A stretch of DNA of 64,000 nt from Nitratireductor sp. (GCF_017794765.1 NZ_CP051236.1:2680176-2744175); one strand, 5' to 3'; positions 9,388 through 20,004 are shown, counted from the stretch's first letter. Translations and numbers: made by a program. Notes: generated by a model not told the origin, from the letters alone.

Positions 9388-10911
9388 TCAGCCGACCGAA
9401 CCTTCAAGCGAAATACCGATGAGCTTCTGCGCCTCGACGGCGAACTCCATCGGCAACTCCTGGATGACGTCCTTGACGAAGCCGTTGACGATGAGCGCGA
9501 TCGCCTCTTCCTCGGGAATGCCGCGCTGCATGACGTAGAACAGCTGATCCTCGGAAATCTTCGACGTAGTCGCCTCGTGCTCGAACTGCGCGGTGGCGTT
9601 CTTCGCCTCGATGTAAGGCACCGTGTGCGCGCCGCAGTCATTGCCGATCAGCAGGCTGTCGCACTGGGTGAAGTTGCGGGCGTTGGCCGCCTTGCGGTGG
9701 GCCGAAACCTGTCCCCGATAGGTGTTCTGGGAATGGCCGGCGGAAATGCCCTTGGAGATGATGCGGCTCGACGTGTTCTTGCCCAGATGCAGCATCTTGG
9801 TGCCGGAATCTATCTGTTGATGGCCGTTGGAAACGGCAATCGAGTAGAACTCGCCGCGGCTGTTGTCGCCACGCAGGATGCAGGACGGGTATTTCCAGGT
9901 AATCGCCGAACCGGTCTCGACCTGGGTCCAGGAGATCTTGGAGTTTTTGCCCCTGCAGTCGCCGCGCTTGGTGACGAAGTTGTAGATGCCGCCCTTGCCC
10001 TCGGAATCGCCCGGATACCAGTTCTGGACCGTGGAGTACTTGATCTCCGCATCGTCCAGCGCAATGAGCTCGACCACGGCTGCGTGCAACTGGTTCTCGT
10101 CGCGCTGCGGCGCGGTGCAGCCTTCCAGATAGGACACATATGCACCCTCTTCCGCGATGATCAGCGTACGCTCGAATTGACCGGTATTGCGCTCGTTGAT
10201 GCGGAAATAGGTTGATAATTCCATCGGGCAGCGTACGCCCTTCGGCACATACACGAAGGAACCATCCGTGAAGACGGCAGAGTTCAGCGCAGCATAGTAA
10301 TTGTCCGATACCGGTACGACCGAGCCCAGATATTTCTGGATCAGCTCGGGATGCTCGCGGATCGCCTCGGAGATCGAGCAGAAAATCACGCCGGCCTTGG
10401 CAAGCTCTTCCTTGAACGTGGTCACGACCGACACGGAATCGAACACCGCATCAACCGCCACACGTCCGGAGCTATAGACATTGTCGCTCGGGTTTTCTTC
10501 CAGTTCGCTTGGCTCGCCCTGCTTGCGCACGCCGGCGAGAATTTCCTGCTCCCTCAAGGGGATACCAAGCTTTTCATAGGTCTTGAGCAACTCCGGATCG
10601 ACTTCGTCCAGCGACTTCGGGCCGGTCTGATTTTTCGGCGCTGCATAGTAGTGCAGATCCTGAAAATCGATCTTCGGATAGCTGACCCGCGCCCAGCTCG
10701 GCTCTACCATGGCCTGCCACCGCTTGTAGGCGTTCAGGCGCCACTCCGTCATCCATTCCGGCTCTTCCTTCTTGGCCGAAATGAAACGGATGATGTCTTC
10801 ATTCAGGCCTTTGGGCGCCAGATCGCTTTCGATAAGCGTCTCAAAACCATATTTATACTGGTCCACATCGATCATGCGGACCTGATCAATCGTCTCCTGC
10901 ACGGCAGGCAT
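9388..10911 (-). CDS. sufB: Fe-S cluster assembly protein SufB
   Basis: A 507-residue SufB, the subunit that builds the nascent cluster on the SufBC2D scaffold. The long conserved core includes [35 protein letters not shown], and [17 protein letters not shown] with conserved cysteines. The C-terminal segment [20 protein letters not shown] is also diagnostic. About 180 bases separate it from the upstream cysteine desulfurase gene; this spacer holds two short inverted repeats and could carry an internal promoter. Confidence 0.97.
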   Translation of the reverse strand: MPAVQETIDQVRMIDVDQYKYGFETLIESDLAPKGLNEDIIRFISAKKEEPEWMTEWRLNAYKRWQAMVEPSWARVSYPKIDFQDLHYYAAPKNQTGPKSLDEVDPELLKTYEKLGIPLREQEILAGVRKQGEPSELEENPSDNVYSSGRVAVDAVFDSVSVVTTFKEELAKAGVIFCSISEAIREHPELIQKYLGSVVPVSDNYYAALNSAVFTDGSFVYVPKGVRCPMELSTYFRINERNTGQFERTLIIAEEGAYVSYLEGCTAPQRDENQLHAAVVELIALDDAEIKYSTVQNWYPGDSEGKGGIYNFVTKRGDCRGKNSKISWTQVETGSAITWKYPSCILRGDNSRGEFYSIAVSNGHQQIDSGTKMLHLGKNTSSRIISKGISAGHSQNTYRGQVSAHRKAANARNFTQCDSLLIGNDCGAHTVPYIEAKNATAQFEHEATTSKISEDQLFYVMQRGIPEEEAIALIVNGFVKDVIQELPMEFAVEAQKLIGISLEGSVG

Positions 10912-11023
10912 ATGCGTTCTCCATCCATGCCGGGGTCAAGGCCCGGCCGTCTTCAAATTTGCACACCCTGATTGCCTTGTGGCAAACCTGATGTAGTGCT
11001 TCGGAGCGGACGTTTCATCCGGT

Positions 11024-11040
11024 CACATATTAAATATGTG
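11024..11040. promoter_or_regulatory. Short palindrome upstream of sufB
   Basis: A 7-bp inverted repeat, CACATAT and ATATGTG, spaced by TAA, about 115 bp upstream of the sufB start in an AT-rich patch. A second small repeat (TTGCC, TTGT, GGCAA) lies at 10972-10985. Either could be an operator or part of a promoter for sufB. Neither matches the TGA-N9-TCA iron-responsive operator of RirA, so the regulator is unknown. Confidence 0.3.
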
Positions 11041-11091
11041 TCTTTTTCTCCATTTTTATTCTCTTCACCCTCGATTTTTCCCTTTGCCGCT

Positions 11092-12267
11092 TCACGCGGC
11101 TTTCATCCCGGCCTTCGGAGAGCTCTTCCTCCGCGTGGCGATATTGGCCAAAACACTGTCAAACAATGCCAGATCATCTTCAGTGGTCGAGTGACCAATG
11201 GAGACCCTCAGCGCGCTTGCCTCGTTCCCCAGCCCCATAGCTTCAAGGACATGGCTTGGCCCAACCCGTCCGGATGAACATGCAGACCCCGCAGAAAGCG
11301 CCACACCGCCCAGATCAAAAGCTATCTGGGCTGTTTCGGCTTTCATGCCGGGAATGGAAAAGAAACTGGTATTCGCAACACGATTTACATCCCGTCCGTG
11401 AATCACGGCATCCGGTATACGTTTCAAAACGGCGCTCTCGAAGCGATCCCGCATCTCGGCCATGAGATCGACACGCTCCAGGTTTCCAAGAGCCTCCGCC
11501 GCAGCCGCGCCAAAACCGGCATTGGCGGCGAGATTCTCGGTTCCCGCCCGATGCCCTTTTTCCTGACCGCCACCGACGATCAGCGCCCGCGGCATCATCA
11601 GGTCGGCATTCCCGACCACTGCTCCCGCTCCCTTGGGACCGCCGATCTTGTGCGACGATAAAATAAAATAATCAGCGTAACCGGCGGAAATATCCAGAGG
11701 AATACGGCCCACGGCCTGTACTGCATCAAAGATCGTCGTGGCGCCATTCGCCTTGGCCAGACGTCCGATTTCCTCAATAGGCTGAATGACGCCCGTTTCG
11801 TTGTTCACCGCATGTACGGCAACCAGCGGCAGACCTGCATCGCGATCATGCCCAGCCAGCAGAGAGTTCAACGCGCCAAGATCTATCAATCCATCAGATT
11901 GAACAGGTATGATCTTGATTTGATTACATGAAAACCGGCCACCCTTCAAAAAACACGGATGATCCGCAGCACTGACATAAAGCTTTGAAAAGCCGAGTGG
12001 TGCGCGTCCCATGGTCCAGTAGGGTGTGAGAAGCATCGCTGCCGCCTCGGTCGCGCCAGAGGTAAAGACAACATCCTCCGCCCGCGCGCCAACGAGACGG
12101 GCCACATGCGTGCGAGCCTGTTCCAGTATGCGCCTGGCTTCCCTGCCCTCGGTATGAACGGAAGATGGATTCCCCGGCATGGACAGCGCGTCAAGCACAG
12201 CCGCCCTTGCGCGCTCGGTGAGCGGCGCACTGGCATTGAAGTCGAGATATGCTCGAGTTGCCGACAT
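11092..12267 (-). CDS. Cysteine desulfurase, NifS/IscS-like (group I)
   Basis: A 391-residue PLP-dependent cysteine desulfurase. The PLP lysine is K207 (SSHKIGGPKG) and the catalytic cysteine is C330 in SAGSACSSGR, on the longer mobile loop that marks group I enzymes. The cofactor-contact segments SGATEA, NNETG and FDAVQ are intact. It precedes sufB on the same strand, so the cluster encodes two desulfurases of different groups. It may serve another acceptor, such as tRNA thiolation, or feed the suf scaffold; sequence alone cannot decide. Confidence 0.93.
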   Translation of the reverse strand: MSATRAYLDFNASAPLTERARAAVLDALSMPGNPSSVHTEGREARRILEQARTHVARLVGARAEDVVFTSGATEAAAMLLTPYWTMGRAPLGFSKLYVSAADHPCFLKGGRFSCNQIKIIPVQSDGLIDLGALNSLLAGHDRDAGLPLVAVHAVNNETGVIQPIEEIGRLAKANGATTIFDAVQAVGRIPLDISAGYADYFILSSHKIGGPKGAGAVVGNADLMMPRALIVGGGQEKGHRAGTENLAANAGFGAAAAEALGNLERVDLMAEMRDRFESAVLKRIPDAVIHGRDVNRVANTSFFSIPGMKAETAQIAFDLGGVALSAGSACSSGRVGPSHVLEAMGLGNEASALRVSIGHSTTEDDLALFDSVLANIATRRKSSPKAGMKAA

Positions 12268-12528
12268 TGATCTTGCGCTTTTCTCCGCGAATCCGCTGTC
12301 TGCTTCACGTCATTGAGGCCAAACTTGCCCACCTTGACGTAATTTCCTTGAATTTTCAGGGCGAGCCGTCCTATTTACCCGGCTTGCCGATATGATGGTT
12401 GCTTACGCGCCATCAATTTTGAACAATTCTAAACTAGCTTCTATGGAGGCGTCGGCGTCGCGTCAAGGGTTAAGGGGCATCGTTCCCCGTGGAACCTGAA
12501 ATGCTGCGGCGCCCAATGTGGAGTACTC

Positions 12529-13203
12529 ATGCCTGAGGTCATTTTTGCCGGGCCTGCCGGACGTCTGGAAGGACGATATCAGCCGTCGAAGGAAAAGAAC
12601 GCTCCGATCGCGCTCATCCTGCATCCGCATCCGCATTTCGGCGGCACGATGAACAACAAGATCGTCTACGATCTTTTCTACATGTTCCAAAGCCGGGGTT
12701 TCACCACACTGCGTTTTAACTTCCGTGGCATCGGCCGCAGCCAGGGAGCATTCGATCACGGCACCGGGGAGCTCTCCGATGCAGCCGCGGCGCTCGACTG
12801 GGTTCAGTCGCTGCATCCCGATTCGAAAAATTGCTGGATCGCGGGCTACTCCTTCGGTGCCTGGATCGGCATGCAGCTCCTGATGCGCCGTCCCGAGATC
12901 GAAGGCTTCATGTCCATCTCGCCGCAGCCAAACCTGTACGACTTCTCCTTCCTCGCGCCTTGCCCATCCTCGGGCCTGATCATTCATGGCGACGCCGACA
13001 AGGTTGCACCGCCTGCCGACGTTCAGGGCCTCGTTGACAAACTGCAGTCTCAAAAGGGTATCACCATTACGCAGAAGACCATGCCTGGCGTGAACCACTT
13101 CTACACCGATCACGTCGACGAACTGATTGGCGAGTGCTCGGATTATCTTGACCGCCGACTGCGCGGTGAACTTTCCGAGCCCCGCCCCAAACGCCTGAAG
13201 TAA
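12529..13203 (+). CDS. Alpha/beta hydrolase, dienelactone hydrolase-like
   Basis: A 224-residue cytosolic alpha/beta hydrolase. The oxyanion-hole region HPHPHFGGTM lies near residue 30, the nucleophile elbow is GYSFGA (serine about residue 107), the acid is probably the aspartate in HGDADKVAP, and the base is the histidine in GVNHFYTDH. A GGAG ribosome binding site precedes the ATG. It is divergent from the nifS-like gene and precedes tyrS by 64 bases. The substrate is unknown. Homologues next to the suf cluster are common in this order, as I recall, but no functional link is proven. Confidence 0.88.
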   Translation: MPEVIFAGPAGRLEGRYQPSKEKNAPIALILHPHPHFGGTMNNKIVYDLFYMFQSRGFTTLRFNFRGIGRSQGAFDHGTGELSDAAAALDWVQSLHPDSKNCWIAGYSFGAWIGMQLLMRRPEIEGFMSISPQPNLYDFSFLAPCPSSGLIIHGDADKVAPPADVQGLVDKLQSQKGITITQKTMPGVNHFYTDHVDELIGECSDYLDRRLRGELSEPRPKRLK

Positions 13204-13267
13204 ACCGTTCTGCGGATACGGCATGCTGTATCGCCGCATCCGCCAAAATCAAAGAGCCTGAAAGACC

Positions 13268-14521
13268 ATGACCGCCTTCAAATCCGACTTCCTGCGCACG
13301 CTCAGCGAACGCGGGTTCATTCACCAGACGTCTGACGATGCTGGTCTCGATGAACTCTTTCGGAACGAGACGGTAACGGCCTATATCGGCTTCGACCCCA
13401 CGGCACCCAGCCTGCATGCAGGCGGGCTTATCCAGATCATGATGTTGCACTGGCTGCAACAGACAGGACACCGCCCGATTGCACTGATGGGCGGCGGCAC
13501 GGGCATGATCGGCGACCCGTCCTTCAAGGACGAGGCGCGCAAGCTGATGACGCCGGAGACGATCGCCGAGAACATTTCCGGCATCAAGAAGGTGTTTTCA
13601 AACTACCTCACCTTCGGCGAGGGACCACAGGACGCACTGATGGTCAACAACGCCGACTGGCTTCTGGGCATTAACTATGTCGAGTTCCTGCGTGATGTGG
13701 GCCGCCATTTCTCGGTCAATCGAATGCTGTCATTCGATTCCGTGAAACTGCGCCTCGATCGTGAACAGTCTCTCTCTTTCCTGGAATTCAACTACATGAT
13801 CCTCCAGGCATACGACTATGTGGAGCTGAACAAGCGGCTCGGTTGCCGCCTGCAGATGGGTGGCTCCGATCAGTGGGGCAACATCATCAACGGCATCGAT
13901 CTCGGCCACCGCATGGGCACGCCGCAGCTCTACGCCCTCACCTCGCCGCTCCTGACCACCGCGTCGGGCGCCAAGATGGGCAAGAGTGCCGAGGGCGCCG
14001 TCTGGCTCAACCCGGAGATGCTGGGTGCATATGATTTCTGGCAGTACTGGCGCAACACCGAGGATGCAGATGTCGAGCGCTTCCTGAAACTTTACACCAC
14101 CATGCCGTTGGACGAGATTGCGCGGCTCGGCGCGCTACAGGGCGCCGAACTCAACGAAGCCAAGAAAATCCTGGCAACCGAAGTGACAGCGATGCTTCAC
14201 GGCCGCGATGATGCTGAAGAAGCAGCGGAGACCGCGCGCAAGACGTTCGAGGAAGGGGCGCTGGCGCAGACGCTTCCCACAATAGAAGTGGAACGCTCCG
14301 CCCTCGAGGATGGGATCGGTGTGCTCTCGCTCTTTGTGACGGCAGGATTGGCCGCGTCCAACGGCGAAGCTCGCCGTCACGTAAAGGGCGGAGCCGTGCG
14401 TCTGAACGACCAGCCCGTGAGCGATGACCGACAGGCCGTGACCATCGACAACCTCACAGAGGAAGGCGTAGTGAAACTCTCCCTCGGGAAGAAAAAACAC
14501 GTGCTTTTGCGTCCGGTCTAG
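13268..14521 (+). CDS. tyrS: Tyrosyl-tRNA synthetase
   Basis: A 417-residue class I synthetase that charges tRNA-Tyr (one such tRNA is at the left end of the window). The HIGH-like motif is the degenerate HAGG at 50-53 within [13 protein letters not shown], the tyrosine-binding region reads [13 protein letters not shown], and the KMSKS-like motif is KMGKS near residue 237. The C-terminal 70 residues form an S4 RNA-binding domain. A strong terminator follows. Confidence 0.97.
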   Translation: MTAFKSDFLRTLSERGFIHQTSDDAGLDELFRNETVTAYIGFDPTAPSLHAGGLIQIMMLHWLQQTGHRPIALMGGGTGMIGDPSFKDEARKLMTPETIAENISGIKKVFSNYLTFGEGPQDALMVNNADWLLGINYVEFLRDVGRHFSVNRMLSFDSVKLRLDREQSLSFLEFNYMILQAYDYVELNKRLGCRLQMGGSDQWGNIINGIDLGHRMGTPQLYALTSPLLTTASGAKMGKSAEGAVWLNPEMLGAYDFWQYWRNTEDADVERFLKLYTTMPLDEIARLGALQGAELNEAKKILATEVTAMLHGRDDAEEAAETARKTFEEGALAQTLPTIEVERSALEDGIGVLSLFVTAGLAASNGEARRHVKGGAVRLNDQPVSDDRQAVTIDNLTEEGVVKLSLGKKKHVLLRPV

Positions 14522-14553
14522 ATCGACGCTGTTTAACGCTTCAGAACATTACG

Positions 14554-14580
14554 GTGCGCCCAGCCGGGCGCACTTTTTTT
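14554..14580 (+). terminator. Rho-independent terminator of tyrS
   Basis: Perfect 8-bp stem GTGCGCCC (14554-14561) and GGGCGCAC (14566-14573) with an AGCC loop, followed by seven T. It abuts the stop codon of the converging AsmA-like gene. Confidence 0.92.
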
Positions 14581-17500
14581 ATCGAAATTCAAATATCTGC
14601 CGGAAAATTCCGGGGGCGATGGCCGAGATGGGATTTACTTCCATCTGAGGCTCGGCGAGCTTGCCATACAGTCGATAGGTAATTCCGATCAGTCCGCGAT
14701 CACGACCGTTTCCAAGGATCTCGCCAAACACCGGTATTTCGCCAAAGATGCGGTTCAGACCGTAGAGTGGCATGAACGTTCCAGTGATCGCAATGTTGTC
14801 GTTCGCATCGAACAGCGTCCCCTGGAAGGTCGTGCCGATCAACGGCCCGCGCAGAACACCATCTCTCAACTCCAGTCGCCCCGGACTTTTCAGCACCGTG
14901 GCATAGCCGCGTTCAAAGCTGATTCTATTGGCGTCCACCTCGCCATTGCTTTCGGTTGCAGAGACAAGCGAGCGCAGACGGGTTTCATTGACGATGAAAA
15001 AGTTTTCTGCCGACACACGGCCACTCAATACACCGCCCTTGCCCTCGCTCAGCGACAGTGCCATCTGCCCGCCTTCCATGTTCTCGTAGAAGTCGACAAA
15101 ACGCATGACAGCGCCGGCGTCCGACGAATTGGCGGTGATACCGCTTGGGGCCCGCGTCAACGTCACCTTCCCGCCGGACGCCGTTGTGGCCGACATGTCA
15201 AGACGGCCCGAGTTCTGCGCGGCAGACGTGTAGTTCAGGATTACATCCCGCAAAACCGCACCGCCGAAACCGGTCACGCTGGCAAGTTTCGCGTCAAGTG
15301 TAACGCCGGCGCTAGCCCCTGCTCCGCTTCCGCTATCGGTAGCGCCCCGCCCGGTTGCAAGATAATGCTTGATCATCGCGCGCCCATCCAATGATGCACC
15401 ACGCACGGTTACCTTGTAGTTCCTGCCCGACCGGTCGACAGAGACAGAAAAATCGTCGCCCCGGTTCAGTCTTGCCTTGTCGAACCGGGCGCTGGAGAGC
15501 TCGCCGCCAGCAATAGTAAGGCGCCCTTCGGCTGAAAATGTCTCTCCGGTCAGTCTAAAGTTCGTCAGTTCCATCGACGACGGCGTTTCTTCGAGAATGA
15601 AGGACGCCTTCGCAGGGATTCCCGCACCCTTGCTCCAGTTGATCCATGGAAGCGTCAACCGCGCCTTATCCAGCTTTACGGTGAGCGCCTTGCGCCCATC
15701 GGCGAGCTCGGAATAGTCCACTGTCATAGGTCCGGAGAGAATACCATCCAGTCCGGGAACCACTTTGTTGCGCATCCTGTCGTCGAGCGTCAGCTCGATC
15801 TTGCGTGACCGCTTCAGCCCGGACTCTCCGATAGGCTCGACGAGTTCCAGGCGTGCCGGTACGCCGTTCAGCGTTGCGGAGGCGGAAATGTCCGCCCTGC
15901 CCGGCTCGACAATCAGCACGCCATTGGCATCAGCAACCATCTGTCCATCAAAAGGCTTCGTGATCGAAAGGTTTTTGTATTCCAGTGTAGCCTGCCAGCC
16001 GAGATCTTCGCGCAGAATGCCATCGCTCAAAGGGATATCCGCGACCACATGCCCGGTCACATCACCGGTCACATCCTGAGGCGCAAGGTCAATCTTGTCG
16101 GACACATCGATAGGCTCATATGAAGCCAGCTCAACAATGGCAGGCGCCTTACCGGCTACGTCTATTTCAAGTTTGCCGATACGTGGCTTCACATGAGCAT
16201 TGCGAACCGTGAGCGATCCCTTGCTGGCAGCCACTTTCCGCCCACTCGGCATGAAGACCGTGCCCGCCTCAATCGCGATATCGATGTCTGAGCCCTGAAA
16301 CGCGATGCGACCGACCGCGTCTCGCACGGGCGGTATGCGGCCGGCGATGTCGAACCGCGCATCAGAGACAGCGAAGGATCCACTGACTTCTTCATTGTTC
16401 AGCGGTTTGCCATTGCCGAAACGCCCCGGAGGCACGCGCAGGCGAAGATTGCCCTCGACAACCCGACCGCCAAAGAGATTTCCCAGCACCCACTCCCTCG
16501 CTCCCGAGGCGGCGAACCACGGCCAGAACTGCTTGACCTCATGGGTCGGCATTCCTTCGGTATAGACGGCAAGCGACAGGCCTGGCGTCTTGCCCGCCTG
16601 AAAGGTGACCGCAGCACTTGCGGTGATCACGCCGGATGTGGTGGCGATGCGGATCGTGTCCCCGACGATGCGACCATTTCCAGTGTCGATACGCCCGGCA
16701 ACGCCTGCTACGAAGGGGACCGCGGCTTCAGGCGAATCGATCGGCGCGATCGTGGATTGACCGCTGGCAAGATCAAAACGATAGACCGCACTCCCGGCGC
16801 TGGAATTCTCGACAGGAACAATTCGCCCCGTGAAATTGAAAGCAGAACGTCCGACAACCATGTTCGCCTGATTGATGACGATCATGCCCTCATCGTCTCC
16901 GACCTCGGCGCGGATGCGGCCAGTTGCGGTCAACACCCCATCGTCCCCAAGATCAAAGGGAGCGTTATCCAGCTCCAGTTCGAATTTCAGCCGGCCATTG
17001 CCGATCTTGCGCTCGCCGCCATGCAACGATATGCGAACTGACTCAAGAAGGCCCCTGGTGCGTTCATCACGACCGGAAACGGCCCGCGCAGTCTCCAGAA
17101 GCGACGGCGTGGGTGCCGAAATTTCGACATCCACTGACTGGATCGGCCCATCGCGCACGGGGCGCAAGGCAGTTCCAGAAATTTCAATGCCACGGTCGTC
17201 GAGCGCGATAGTGCTTTTGAAATCAAGCTTTCCTGAAGGCGCCATGGAAGCATTGATATCAATCTTCATACTCCGCCTGGAGGTGTCATCCAGGATCACC
17301 TCAACATCACGCAGGCGCAGGTATCGAGTTCCCATGCGTTCGGTCAGTGCGTAGACACGTCTGAGACCGTCAAAAACATCTTTCTCGACCAGACTGGGAT
17401 CGAGCGGCTTTTTCCAGCGCGCGACCTCGGCCACCTCCTCGGAGCGCGATGAGAGCGCGGCAAGCTGCACACGCGCACCCGCAATATCTGCGCTTCCGAC

Positions 17501-17968
17501 CTTTATCTGCCCTTTGAGCAATGGCAGCAGCCTGATGCCGAATCGGAGAACATCCGCGTCGATCAGTGTTTCACCGGTTTCGGCTTTGGTTAGATGCGCG
17601 TCCCTTATCTCAAGGGCAATCAGGCTGCGATCGCTCGGGACCAATCGCAAGGCCCCCATGGATGTCTCGACATCGTACCCCGCAAGCGTGGTCAGGGCTC
17701 CTTGCGCAGCCGACCGCAACCGCTCCTGGCCGATCGAGCCCGTCCCGACGAGCTGAAGCGTCAGTCCAAGAACAACAACGAGCGCAACCACCCCTGCAAA
17801 ACCGGCAATAAAGCGCCTCAACCAAAGCCAGAACACGGAACGCCGCAGAACCCGCCGCGCCCTGTCATGGGTAGAGGGGTAAGTTTCCAGAGCCGCTATC
17901 TCGCCGCGCTTGAACCTGATCTTTCTGTGAGAAGCACCTTGCTGATCCAAAACCGTTCCCGTCGACAC
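14579..17968 (-). CDS. Large AsmA/YhdP-like envelope protein (DUF3971)
   Basis: A 1129-residue protein with one N-terminal transmembrane helix (about residues 46-72, LRRFIAGFAGVVALVVVLGL) and a very long, beta-rich periplasmic part. It resembles the DUF3971/AsmA-C-terminal superfamily (YhdP, TamB and AsmA group), bridge-like proteins thought to move phospholipids between inner and outer membranes. Repeated short segments of the type ISGTALRP, GRIVPVEN and LEIDVAGK suggest stacked beta-taco units. The extreme N-terminus (first 45 residues) is basic and cytosolic. It is convergent with tyrS and divergent from bcp. The transport role is known for the family and is inferred here. Confidence 0.85.
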   Translation of the reverse strand: MSTGTVLDQQGASHRKIRFKRGEIAALETYPSTHDRARRVLRRSVFWLWLRRFIAGFAGVVALVVVLGLTLQLVGTGSIGQERLRSAAQGALTTLAGYDVETSMGALRLVPSDRSLIALEIRDAHLTKAETGETLIDADVLRFGIRLLPLLKGQIKVGSADIAGARVQLAALSSRSEEVAEVARWKKPLDPSLVEKDVFDGLRRVYALTERMGTRYLRLRDVEVILDDTSRRSMKIDINASMAPSGKLDFKSTIALDDRGIEISGTALRPVRDGPIQSVDVEISAPTPSLLETARAVSGRDERTRGLLESVRISLHGGERKIGNGRLKFELELDNAPFDLGDDGVLTATGRIRAEVGDDEGMIVINQANMVVGRSAFNFTGRIVPVENSSAGSAVYRFDLASGQSTIAPIDSPEAAVPFVAGVAGRIDTGNGRIVGDTIRIATTSGVITASAAVTFQAGKTPGLSLAVYTEGMPTHEVKQFWPWFAASGAREWVLGNLFGGRVVEGNLRLRVPPGRFGNGKPLNNEEVSGSFAVSDARFDIAGRIPPVRDAVGRIAFQGSDIDIAIEAGTVFMPSGRKVAASKGSLTVRNAHVKPRIGKLEIDVAGKAPAIVELASYEPIDVSDKIDLAPQDVTGDVTGHVVADIPLSDGILREDLGWQATLEYKNLSITKPFDGQMVADANGVLIVEPGRADISASATLNGVPARLELVEPIGESGLKRSRKIELTLDDRMRNKVVPGLDGILSGPMTVDYSELADGRKALTVKLDKARLTLPWINWSKGAGIPAKASFILEETPSSMELTNFRLTGETFSAEGRLTIAGGELSSARFDKARLNRGDDFSVSVDRSGRNYKVTVRGASLDGRAMIKHYLATGRGATDSGSGAGASAGVTLDAKLASVTGFGGAVLRDVILNYTSAAQNSGRLDMSATTASGGKVTLTRAPSGITANSSDAGAVMRFVDFYENMEGGQMALSLSEGKGGVLSGRVSAENFFIVNETRLRSLVSATESNGEVDANRISFERGYATVLKSPGRLELRDGVLRGPLIGTTFQGTLFDANDNIAITGTFMPLYGLNRIFGEIPVFGEILGNGRDRGLIGITYRLYGKLAEPQMEVNPISAIAPGIFRQIFEFR

Positions 17969-18044
17969 TCGCAGCCATGGACGAATCCACTGACATGATT
18001 ATATCTCTCCCTTTCATCGCCTATCCACAAACAGGGGAAAGAAA

Positions 18045-18527
18045 ATGACAGGACCCGTCAAAGGAAGCGAAGCACCGGACTTTGCATTGCCCGCAGATGG
18101 TGGCAGCGAAATCCGACTGTCGGACTTCCGCGGGAGAAACGTCGTGCTGTTCTTCTATCCCAAAAACGACACCAGCGGCTGCACCGCGGAAGCAATCGAC
18201 TTTACGGCGCTCAAGCCGGAATTCGATGCTCTCGATACGATCCTTCTGGGAATGTCGCCAGACAGCCCCAAGAGCCACGACAAGTTTAAGAGCAAACACG
18301 CACTCACGGTGGTTCTCGTTTCCGATCAGGAGAAGGAAACGCTTCAGGCATACGGTGTGTGGGTCGAAAAAAGCATGTATGGGCGCAAATATATGGGTGT
18401 CGAGCGCTCAACTTTCCTGATCGGCCGTGACGGTCACGTTGCGGAATCATGGCGCAAAGTAAAAGTGCCAGGCCATGCTCAGTCCGTGCTCGACGCTGTC
18501 AAGACGCTTGAAACGGAAGGTCGTTAG
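18045..18527 (+). CDS. bcp: Thioredoxin-dependent peroxiredoxin, BCP/PrxQ family
   Basis: A 160-residue peroxiredoxin that reduces hydroperoxides. The peroxidatic cysteine is in NDTSGCTAEA (C46), with the family's preceding proline and the catalytic arginine region near RSTFLIGRDG. It is the only cysteine in the protein, so there is no resolving cysteine at the +5 position seen in classic 2-Cys BCP; this is a 1-Cys type. A good ribosome binding site (AGGGGAAAG) precedes the ATG. It is divergent from the YhdP-like gene. Confidence 0.93.
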   Translation: MTGPVKGSEAPDFALPADGGSEIRLSDFRGRNVVLFFYPKNDTSGCTAEAIDFTALKPEFDALDTILLGMSPDSPKSHDKFKSKHALTVVLVSDQEKETLQAYGVWVEKSMYGRKYMGVERSTFLIGRDGHVAESWRKVKVPGHAQSVLDAVKTLETEGR

Positions 18528-18705
18528 ATTCCTTCATTGCCAGCCAGTCCCCTGCTGCAACCGCAACCTGTATTCTGACAGGAGCCATGCCGCACCAGCT
18601 ATTGTGCTTTTGTCCCCCTTCAATCGTAGCGCGAAAAGCTTTGTTAACCCTAATCAAGTGTAATCGGCATCGAACACGGTCCCCTGAACACAAGTTCGAT
18701 TCTCG

Positions 18706-20004
18706 ATGCACTCACAGCAATCTGCGGTTTTCGGTAAACGCAAGGAACCCCACACGATTATCATCGCGCGGGGCGACACGATCCGGCATTTCACGGTGCG
18801 GCCATGGATCGCCGCCCTGGCTGGTTCTGCCATTGCCGCGCTTGCGATAGGATATCTTCTTGCCACCTCCTATCTCGTATTTCGAGACGACCTGATCGGT
18901 GCCACCGTTGCACGACAGGCGCGACTTCAGCAGGCCTATGAAGATCGGATTTCCGCCCTGCGCGCTCAACTTGACCGCGTCACCAGCCGCCAGCTTCTCG
19001 ATCAGCAATTCATGCAGGAAAAGGTCGGCGAGCTGCTTGCACGGCAGGATCAGCTCACCAAGCGTCAAAGCCGGCTCGATCCGGTGCTCAACCGTGCAGG
19101 AGCCGATCTGTTGCCGGATAGCGCGCCCGTGCCGGAACCACGGCCGAAAATCAAGGCCGAGATCGAACCACTGCTCGATCCGACGAAGACCGGCAGCATC
19201 GCGGTCGCTTCATTTGCTCCTGCGCAAACAGGTTCGCCACCCTGGCCGCTCCGTTCACGGTCGGCTCAGAAGAGTGAGCAACTGTCGGCTGCCGACAAGG
19301 CAGACTACCTGTTTGTAAAGCTCAATCGCGCACTGGAATCCATCGAGACAGATCAGATCGACAGTGTGAGGTTGCTTGCCGACGACGCCTATCAGACCGC
19401 TGATGCCATTGCCGGCACGCTGGAAGATGTCGGTTTGATAATCCCTGGCGACCACCGAGAAGAGAGTGTCGGCGGTCCGCTTCTTGCGTCCACCACCGCT
19501 CTCGTTTTTGAGGACCAGGTGCGGGAACTGGATGAAGCCCTGTCCCGTCTGAATGAAATCAAGGCCAAGGCAAGGCGTCTACCTCTGGCGAGCCCGGCAC
19601 CCGGGGCGCAGGTATCGAGCCGTTTTGGTGCACGCAAGGATCCGTTTCTCGGCCGCCTCGCCCATCATTCGGGTATCGACTTTCGAGCACGGCGCGGCGC
19701 GTCTGTCCATGCGACCGGCTCCGGAACAGTGGTAAAAGCGGGCTGGAACGGCGGTTACGGGCGCATGGTAGAGATCGATCACGGAAACGGTCTTACGACG
19801 CGCTATGCCCACATGAGCAAGATTCTTGTAAAGACCGGTGACAGGGTGGAGGTCGGTACGAAGGTGGGAAAGGTCGGCTCGAGCGGCCGCTCCACAGGAC
19901 CACATCTCCATTATGAAGTGCGCAGATCCGGTACCGCCATAAATCCCTCCCGCTTTCTCACCGCAGGGCGCAAGATCGCCAAGTATCTCCAGAACGACAC
20001 CTGA
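18706..20004 (+). CDS. M23 family peptidoglycan endopeptidase with coiled coil
   Basis: A 432-residue membrane-anchored LytM/M23 protein that probably cuts peptide cross-links in the wall. One transmembrane helix lies at about 28-50 (IAALAGSAIAALAIGYLLA), then a coiled-coil region (about 65-125), a proline-rich linker, a second helical segment, and the C-terminal peptidase. The zinc-binding residues are intact: HSGIDF (about H321, D325) and the HLH of GPHLHYEV (about H400, H402). The second helical region may block or regulate the active site, as in related enzymes. It is a monocistronic gene convergent with prfB. Confidence 0.92.
   Translation: MHSQQSAVFGKRKEPHTIIIARGDTIRHFTVRPWIAALAGSAIAALAIGYLLATSYLVFRDDLIGATVARQARLQQAYEDRISALRAQLDRVTSRQLLDQQFMQEKVGELLARQDQLTKRQSRLDPVLNRAGADLLPDSAPVPEPRPKIKAEIEPLLDPTKTGSIAVASFAPAQTGSPPWPLRSRSAQKSEQLSAADKADYLFVKLNRALESIETDQIDSVRLLADDAYQTADAIAGTLEDVGLIIPGDHREESVGGPLLASTTALVFEDQVRELDEALSRLNEIKAKARRLPLASPAPGAQVSSRFGARKDPFLGRLAHHSGIDFRARRGASVHATGSGTVVKAGWNGGYGRMVEIDHGNGLTTRYAHMSKILVKTGDRVEVGTKVGKVGSSGRSTGPHLHYEVRRSGTAINPSRFLTAGRKIAKYLQNDT

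Noticed and set aside
8425..10215. A 596-codon open frame on the plus strand opposite sufD, sufC and sufB
   Set aside because: It spans three real genes in antisense. Long antisense frames are common in GC-rich DNA.
12268..12528. Iron-responsive operator (TGA-N9-TCA) or IscR-type site before the nifS-like gene
   Set aside because: Only partial matches are present, for example TGA and TCA halves at the wrong spacing, so I do not call a site.
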